Assembly: GCF_033025475.1 (NCBI RefSeq)
Contig: NZ_CP130322.1
Location: 2,361,001-2,425,000 of the forward strand
Direction of reading: 5' to 3'
From: Sphingomonas sp. C3-2
GTDB taxonomy: Bacteria; Pseudomonadota; Alphaproteobacteria; Sphingomonadales; Sphingomonadaceae
DNA length: 64,000 nucleotides
How positions within the stretch are numbered: position 1 is the stretch's first letter; every line of letters starts with the position of its first letter. The translations under genes were made by a program, and so were the position numbers. This document shows, piece by piece, positions 58,782 through 64,000 of the stretch. A model generated the notes under the pieces. It ran no database searches, was not told where the DNA came from, and saw nothing but the letters and a program-made list of their open reading frames with translations.

Positions 58782-58885
58782 TCTCGGCTTTTGTGGAATG
58801 GAATTGCGCCCCGACGCCCATTGTGTGTTTGCATCCGGCGTCGCTTGGCTTAAGGGGAGCCGGAAATTGTATAGGGGTGAGAACC

Positions 58886-59281
58886 ATGACAAGCGAGAGA
58901 GCCCGCCCGCTTTCGCCGCATCTGAGCATCTGGAAATGGGGCCCGGCCATGGCCGCGTCCATTTTCCACCGCGTTTCCGGCAATGGCCTTGCGACTGTTG
59001 GCGCCCTGGGACTCGTTTGGTGGCTGGTAGCCGCAGCGAGTGGCCCGGAAGCCTATGCCACCTTCATGGCATGCGCAACCAGCTGGTTTGGCAAGCTCGT
59101 CGGCGTCGGCATCACCTGGGCCTTTTTTCAGCACCTGTTTTCCGGCTTGCGCCACCTCGTGCTCGACACGGGCGCGGGTTATGAACTGAAGAGCAGCAAT
59201 CGCTGGGCTCTGATCGTGTTCGCGGCCGCCATCGTCGCAACCGCGGCGGTCTGGCTCTTCATCTGCTGGAAGGCTGTCTAA
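58886..59281 (+). CDS. sdhC: Succinate dehydrogenase cytochrome b556 subunit
   Basis: 131 aa, three membrane helices. Heme-binding His is H83 in FFQHLFSGLRHL, matching His84 of E. coli SdhC in the HxxxGxRH motif. First of sdhCDA. ATG 58886 with AGGGG. Confidence 0.93.
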   Translation: MTSERARPLSPHLSIWKWGPAMAASIFHRVSGNGLATVGALGLVWWLVAAASGPEAYATFMACATSWFGKLVGVGITWAFFQHLFSGLRHLVLDTGAGYELKSSNRWALIVFAAAIVATAAVWLFICWKAV

Positions 59282-59670
59282 TGGGTACCGGAACCGGAAT
59301 CGGCCGCGTCCGCGGTCTTGGCTCGGCCAAGCACGGTGCAAAGCACTGGCTCAACCAGCGCCTCACCGCCGTGGGCAACATCGTGCTCGTGCTCTGGCTG
59401 ATCTTCTCGCTCCTCAGCCTGTCCTCGCTTGAATATGGCGCGGTCGTCGCGTGGCTTTCGAGCCCGATCGTCGCCGTGCCGATGATGCTGATGCTCGTCA
59501 GCATCTTCTGGCACCTGAAGATGGGCATGCAGACCATGCTCGAGGATTATATCCACGAAGAAGGCATGAAGCTGATCGCCATGCTTCTTCTCAACTTCTA
59601 CGCAATTGGCGGCGCCGCATTCGGCCTGTTCGCCATTGCCAAAATCGCCTTCATGGGAGCCGCCGGCTGA
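59281..59670 (+). CDS. sdhD: Succinate dehydrogenase membrane-anchor subunit
   Basis: 129 aa, three helices. [19 protein letters not shown] near the N-terminus and the [19 protein letters not shown] loop are typical. Starts on the last base of the sdhC stop. Confidence 0.92.
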   Translation: MGTGTGIGRVRGLGSAKHGAKHWLNQRLTAVGNIVLVLWLIFSLLSLSSLEYGAVVAWLSSPIVAVPMMLMLVSIFWHLKMGMQTMLEDYIHEEGMKLIAMLLLNFYAIGGAAFGLFAIAKIAFMGAAG

Positions 59671-61472
59671 TGTCGAACAGCTACAAGATCATCGACCACA
59701 CCTATGATGCGGTGGTGGTTGGCGCGGGCGGTTCCGGCCTCCGTGCAACGATGGGCATCGCCGAAAAGGGCTTGAAGACCGCGTGCATCACGAAGGTTTT
59801 CCCGACCCGCTCGCACACCGTGGCGGCACAGGGCGGCATCGCGGCCTCGCTCGGCAATATGGGTCCCGACCACTGGACCTGGCACATGTACGACACCGTC
59901 AAGGGGTCTGACTGGCTGGGTGACCAGGATGCGATCGAATATCTGTGCCGCGAGGCACCCGCCGCCGTTTACGAGCTGGAGCACGCTGGCGTGCCCTTCA
60001 GCCGTACGCAGGAAGGCAAGATCTATCAGCGCCCGTTCGGCGGCATGATGCAGAACATGGGTGAAGGCCCGCCGGCACAGCGCACCTGCGCCGCTGCCGA
60101 CCGTACCGGCCACGCCATGCTGCACGCGCTCTATCAGCAGAGCCTGAAGTACGACGCCGACTTCTTCATCGAATATTTCGCGCTCGACCTGATCATGGAA
60201 GACGGCGAATGCCGTGGCGTGATCGCGCTGTGCATGGAAGACGGCACGATCCACCGTTTCCGCAGCCATGCCGTCGTGCTGGCAACCGGCGGTTACGGCC
60301 GCTGCTATTTCTCGGCCACCTCGGCCCATACCTGCACCGGCGACGGTGGCGGCATGGTGCTGCGCGCCGGCCTGCCGCTGCAGGATATGGAATTCGTTCA
60401 GTTCCACCCGACCGGCATCTACGGCGCGGGCGTGCTGATCACCGAAGGTGCACGCGGCGAAGGCGGGTACCTGACCAACGCCAATGGCGAACGCTTCATG
60501 GAGCGTTATGCGCCGAGCGCGAAGGATCTGGCCTCGCGCGACGTCGTGTCGCGTTCGATGGCGATGGAAATCCGCGAAGGCCGCGGCGTGGGCAAGGAAG
60601 GGGATCACATCTATCTCCACCTCGACCATATCGATTCGGATGTTCTGGCAGAACGTCTTCCGGGCATTACCGAAACCGGCAAGATCTTCGCCGGCGTCGA
60701 CCTGACCCGTCAGCCGCTGCCGGTGGTTCCCACCGTCCACTATAATATGGGCGGCATTCCGACCAATTATCACGGCGAAGTCGTGACGTTGAAGGACGGC
60801 AACCCCGATCATGTCGTGCCCGGCCTGTTCGCCGTTGGCGAAGCGGCCTGCGTGTCGGTGCACGGTGCAAACCGTCTCGGCTCCAACTCGCTGATCGACC
60901 TTGTCGTGTTCGGCCGCGCAACCGGCCACCGCATCGCCGACATCGTCAAGCCCGGCACCGCTCACAAGGCGCTGCCCGCGGGTTCGGAAGAAATGGCGCT
61001 GGGCCGTCTGGATCACTTCCGCAACGCCAAGGGCGGTTCGTCCACGGCGCAGGTCCGTCTGGACATGCAGAAGACCATGCAGGCACACTGCGCGGTGTTC
61101 CGCACCGATGAACTCCTCCAGGAAGGCATCGGCAAGATGGAAAAGATCTACGACCGGATGAACGATATCAGCGTCACCGACCGTAGCCTGATCTGGAACA
61201 CCGACCTCGTCGAAACGCTGGAACTCGACAACCTCGTCAGCCAGGCGATCGTGACGATCAAGGGCGCTGCCAACCGCCACGAAAGCCGCGGCGCGCACAT
61301 GCACGAGGATTATCCGAACCGCGACGACGAAAACTTCATGAAGCATACCATCGCCTGGTTCGATGGCTGGGGCGGCAAGGGCGGCAACGTCAAGCTCGAC
61401 TATCGTCCGGTGCACACCTACACGCTGACCGACGAGATCGAGTACATCAAGCCCAAGGCGCGCGTGTACTGA
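59670..61472 (+). CDS. sdhA: Succinate dehydrogenase flavoprotein subunit
   Basis: 600 aa. FAD site GAGGSG, covalent-FAD His H49 in [10 protein letters not shown], and the substrate-site HPTGIYG and RRG-like segments. Coupled to sdhD by TGATG. sdhB does not follow; a strong terminator comes 22 bp after the stop. Confidence 0.95.
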   Translation: MSNSYKIIDHTYDAVVVGAGGSGLRATMGIAEKGLKTACITKVFPTRSHTVAAQGGIAASLGNMGPDHWTWHMYDTVKGSDWLGDQDAIEYLCREAPAAVYELEHAGVPFSRTQEGKIYQRPFGGMMQNMGEGPPAQRTCAAADRTGHAMLHALYQQSLKYDADFFIEYFALDLIMEDGECRGVIALCMEDGTIHRFRSHAVVLATGGYGRCYFSATSAHTCTGDGGGMVLRAGLPLQDMEFVQFHPTGIYGAGVLITEGARGEGGYLTNANGERFMERYAPSAKDLASRDVVSRSMAMEIREGRGVGKEGDHIYLHLDHIDSDVLAERLPGITETGKIFAGVDLTRQPLPVVPTVHYNMGGIPTNYHGEVVTLKDGNPDHVVPGLFAVGEAACVSVHGANRLGSNSLIDLVVFGRATGHRIADIVKPGTAHKALPAGSEEMALGRLDHFRNAKGGSSTAQVRLDMQKTMQAHCAVFRTDELLQEGIGKMEKIYDRMNDISVTDRSLIWNTDLVETLELDNLVSQAIVTIKGAANRHESRGAHMHEDYPNRDDENFMKHTIAWFDGWGGKGGNVKLDYRPVHTYTLTDEIEYIKPKARVY

Positions 61473-61493
61473 TCACTTCGACTGCAAAAACGG

Positions 61494-61519
61494 AAAGGGC
61501 CTCTTCGGAGGCCCTTTTT
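61494..61519 (+). terminator. Strong intrinsic terminator after sdhA
   Basis: Perfect 10-bp stem (61494-61503 with 61508-61517) with a TTCG tetraloop and T run to 61519. Confidence 0.95.
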
Positions 61520-61708
61520 GTTTGGGCGCCAGCGGCATGGGCCGAAAACAGAACAGCGGCCCATATCAAAACGCTATTGCCGGGTGCTTCAAATCTATTT
61601 CCGGCGATCGGCGCTAGCGCCCAGGGTAACAACAATATTCCTGTCGGCACCGATACGGCTTTTTGGAAGTTTCGTTCGGGCCGTGTTTCGATGATTGGGA
61701 GAAATTCG

Positions 61709-63079
61709 ATGGCGGATGGTGCTGGCGGCGGCGATGTAACGCTCGCGCGCACACTTTCCTGGCCGCATCTGGTGGCGCTGGGCGTCGGCGCGATCGTGGG
61801 CACGGGCATTTTGACGCTGATCGGCGTGGGCGCGGCCAAGGCGGGGCCCGCCGTTCTGGTCTCTTTCGCCATCGCCGGTTTCGTCTGCGCCTGCGCAGCA
61901 CTTGCCTATGCCGAAATGGCAACGCGCACGCCCGCAGCGGGGGGCGCCTATGCCTATGCCCGCGACTGGATGGGGCGCGGGCCGGGCTGGTTTGTCGGCT
62001 GGAGCCTGGTGCTCGAATACAGCCTTGTCGTCAGCGCGGTCGCGGTTGGCTGGTCGGGCTATGCCGCACCACTGTTCATCGAGTGGCTGGGCTTCCCCCC
62101 TGAACTGACGGTGGGCCCGCATCTGGGCGGGATCATGAACCTGCCCGCCGTTGTCGTGATCTGGGTCGTCGCGGGCGTGCTGATGCTGGGCACCGGCAAG
62201 GGCGCGGCGTTGAACGCGGCGCTGGTGTTTGTGAAGTTGGCGGCGCTTGCTGTATTTGCCGCGGTCACGATCGGCCATTTCGACCTCGCCAACCTTCACC
62301 CCTTCAATCCTTATGGCTTTTCGAAGTCGATGGGGCCGGACGGCGTGGAGCGCGGAATCATGGCGGCGGCCGCGATCATCTTTTCCGCCTTTTACGGTTT
62401 CGATGCCGTCGCGACTGCAGCGGAGGAAACGCGCAATCCCAAGCGCGATCTGACGCTTGGCATCATTGGATCGATGATCGCCTGCGCGCTCATCTACACG
62501 CTAATCGCGGCGCTTGCGCTGGGGGCATCGCCCTTCACCCGCTTCGCCGACAGCCCCGAGCCGCTGGCGCTGATCCTGCGCGAACTGGGGGAGCCGGGCG
62601 CGGCTACCTTCCTCGCGCTGTCGGCGGTGATCGCGCTGCCCACGGTGATCTTCGCCTTTTTCTTCGGGCAAAGCCGGATCTTCCTTGCGCTCGCGCGCGA
62701 CGGGTTCCTGCCTGCGCCGCTTGCCCAAGTTTCGGCAGACGGGCGCGCCACGCGTGTGATCGGCTTTACCGCGATGGTCGTCTCGGTGATCGCGGCGCTG
62801 CTGCCGCTGGGCGAGATCGTGGCGCTGGCCAATGCGGGCACGCTGCTCGCCTTTGGCGCGGTGGCATCGTGCCTCCTCATCGCCCGACGGCGGGGGCATC
62901 AGAGCGAACATGCGATCCGCATCCCCTATGGCCGCGTGATCGCCCTCATCGCGCTGGCAGGATGCTTCTACCTGTTCATCAGCTTGCCCAGGACGACGCA
63001 CGGGCTGTTCCTTGCCTGGAACGTGCTGGGCGTGCTGATCTACTGGGTCGTGCGGCGTCGCGCGGCGGCGGCGCGCTGA
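61709..63079 (+). CDS. APC-family amino-acid permease
   Basis: 456 aa, about twelve helices. Helix 1 carries GVGAIVGTGILTLIGVGAAKAGPA, the substrate-binding signature, and helix 6 the FYGFDAVATAAEE motif of the cationic amino-acid transporter type. ATG 61709 has a GGGAGA ribosome site; ATG 61691 is possible. Confidence 0.92.
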   Translation: MADGAGGGDVTLARTLSWPHLVALGVGAIVGTGILTLIGVGAAKAGPAVLVSFAIAGFVCACAALAYAEMATRTPAAGGAYAYARDWMGRGPGWFVGWSLVLEYSLVVSAVAVGWSGYAAPLFIEWLGFPPELTVGPHLGGIMNLPAVVVIWVVAGVLMLGTGKGAALNAALVFVKLAALAVFAAVTIGHFDLANLHPFNPYGFSKSMGPDGVERGIMAAAAIIFSAFYGFDAVATAAEETRNPKRDLTLGIIGSMIACALIYTLIAALALGASPFTRFADSPEPLALILRELGEPGAATFLALSAVIALPTVIFAFFFGQSRIFLALARDGFLPAPLAQVSADGRATRVIGFTAMVVSVIAALLPLGEIVALANAGTLLAFGAVASCLLIARRRGHQSEHAIRIPYGRVIALIALAGCFYLFISLPRTTHGLFLAWNVLGVLIYWVVRRRAAAAR

Positions 63080-63083
63080 TCAC

Positions 63084-63112
63084 GGGGCGGCGGCGATCGG
63101 CCGCCCCTTTTT
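63084..63112. terminator. Intrinsic terminator after the permease
   Basis: 8-bp stem (63084-63091 with 63100-63107) then five T residues, between converging genes. Confidence 0.85.
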
Positions 63113-64000
63113 CAGTCGGTCAGCCAGAGGTCATGGCCGTCGATGCGCAGGCGCGTCACCGCGCGCAGCGTTTCGGCGCGCGCCGCCGCCTCGGCACGGA
63201 AAGCGTCATGAACCTGCCGTTCGCCGTATAGCATGTCGGTCAGGTCGATCTCGCCCGCCTCATGCCCCCGGCGCAGCTTCATGAGCGCCGCCAGTTGCGC
63301 ATCAAGCCCCTGGCGCGCGCGCTGCCACGCCTGGATGCGGAACCGCGCCTCGGCAAGGTCGGCCTCCGCGGTTTCCTGCACGTCGAAACGGGTTGCCGCC
63401 GCCTCGGCGCGCATGGCGCCCGCATCTGCGGCGGCCTGATCAGCCAGCGCGCGGCGATGGCCGCCACCGAGCGGCATCGAAAACAGCACGCCCGCACCCT
63501 GTTCCTCACCCCCGCGCTCGGAAAACAGCCGAATGCCGACCGACGGATCGGCGACCCGGTCGCGTCGGGCCCGTTCGGCCAGCGCCTTTTGCCGGTCTGC
63601 ATCGGCATCGGCGGCGGCGATATTGTGGTTTTCGGCCAGGATCTGGTCGCGTAGGCGCGACAGGGCGGCATCGGCGGCGTCAGGGGCGGGCATTTCGGGT
63701 GGCTGCGCGGGAAGCGTCAGTGACGGGAACTGCGCCATCAGCCGCGCGCGCGCGAGTGCTTCGCTCCCCGCCGAATTCTCGGCGGCAAGGCGCGCGGTGG
63801 CGAGCGCGGCTTCGGTCTGATCGGCCTCGAGCGTAGCGGCATCGCGCAGCGCCACGCGGCGGCGGACGGCAGTGAGCAGCTTTTCGTAATTCTGCACGGC
63901 CTGCCGGTCGACGGTCGCCGCGCTTGCCGCGCCCAGCCAGTCCCACCAATGCTGGGCGAGCAACAGGGCGGCCTGATGCCGGGCGGTCTCGGCGCGGTTC
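63112..64000 (-). CDS. TolC-family outer-membrane efflux protein (N-terminus outside window)
   Basis: About 295 C-terminal residues; the frame is open to the end of the window. Long amphipathic helices with regularly spaced Ala and Leu, the central RLRDQILAENHNIAAADADADRQ, and the C-terminal GEIDLTDMLYGERQVHDAFR are typical of the OEP family of heavy-metal/drug efflux (CusC/CzcC-like). The partner pump genes are not in the window. Confidence 0.85.
   Translation of the reverse strand, partial: NRAETARHQAALLLAQHWWDWLGAASAATVDRQAVQNYEKLLTAVRRRVALRDAATLEADQTEAALATARLAAENSAGSEALARARLMAQFPSLTLPAQPPEMPAPDAADAALSRLRDQILAENHNIAAADADADRQKALAERARRDRVADPSVGIRLFSERGGEEQGAGVLFSMPLGGGHRRALADQAAADAGAMRAEAAATRFDVQETAEADLAEARFRIQAWQRARQGLDAQLAALMKLRRGHEAGEIDLTDMLYGERQVHDAFRAEAAARAETLRAVTRLRIDGHDLWLTD

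Noticed and set aside
61610-61621. Perfect 12-bp palindrome GGCGCTAGCGCC before the permease
   Set aside because: Short GC palindromes are frequent in this base composition and nothing else supports a site.

Overview
The window is one contiguous stretch of high-GC chromosome, dense with genes on both strands. Gene content and protein style point to a sphingomonad (Alphaproteobacteria, Sphingomonadales). The markers are a CtrA cell-cycle regulator with a consensus CtrA box upstream, a two-piece methionine synthase, a PafA/SPAP-type alkaline phosphatase, the leucyltransferase Bpt, an sdhCDA cluster and an Anbu proteasome-like protease. I see no rRNA, tRNA, CRISPR array, prophage or insertion sequence. 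Genus cannot be fixed from the sequence alone.

Layout. 0-6 kb: split cobalamin-dependent methionine synthase, a secreted beta-helix protein, and a PafA-like phosphatase on the opposite strand. 6-11 kb: a periplasmic thiol-redox block (DsbD/ScsB-like reductase, redoxin, FrnE-type DsbA) and a YtcJ-like amidohydrolase. 11-16 kb: ilvA, bpt, a secreted nuclease, Anbu and ctrA. 16-20 kb: a divergent LysR / pirin-WrbA stress module, an RluA-type pseudouridine synthase, arfB, free methionine sulfoxide reductase and UspA. 20-26 kb: pdhC, a small membrane protein, lpdA, an amidohydrolase, a PAP2 phosphatase and a LysE-type exporter. 26-31 kb: an M23 peptidase whose upstream region carries nine GANTC sites in 143 bp, then EVE, MFS and DUF3667 genes. 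31-38 kb: proA-nadD-rsfS-rlmH-envC-ctpA-dsbB-coq7 and two paralogous secreted four-cysteine proteins. 38-48 kb: a DUF885 peptidase, dodecin, a Yip1 protein, and a dciA-dsbA-dsbA-smc operon. 48-57 kb: mutY, a serine hydrolase, nudC, ligA, a double PilZ protein, phhA, prmA, an SDR and an AT-richer orphan gene. 57-64 kb: a soluble chemoreceptor, sdhCDA, an APC permease and the C-terminal part of a TolC-family protein.

How they fit together. Most genes are housekeeping: central metabolism (PDH E2/E3, SDH), cofactors (NadD, NudC), translation quality control (RsfS, RlmH, ArfB, PrmA), DNA replication and repair (LigA, MutY, DciA, SMC), and envelope and thiol-redox work. The unusual signals are mostly non-coding or contextual. 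They are the GANTC cluster with nested dyads before the M23 gene, the Anbu gene without its usual partners, the tandem four-cysteine secreted pair near dsbB, a globin-like chemoreceptor that appears to lack the proximal histidine, and several perfect inverted repeats in promoter regions. No single new multi-gene system is evident. The GANTC element is the strongest candidate for something not explained by ordinary annotation.
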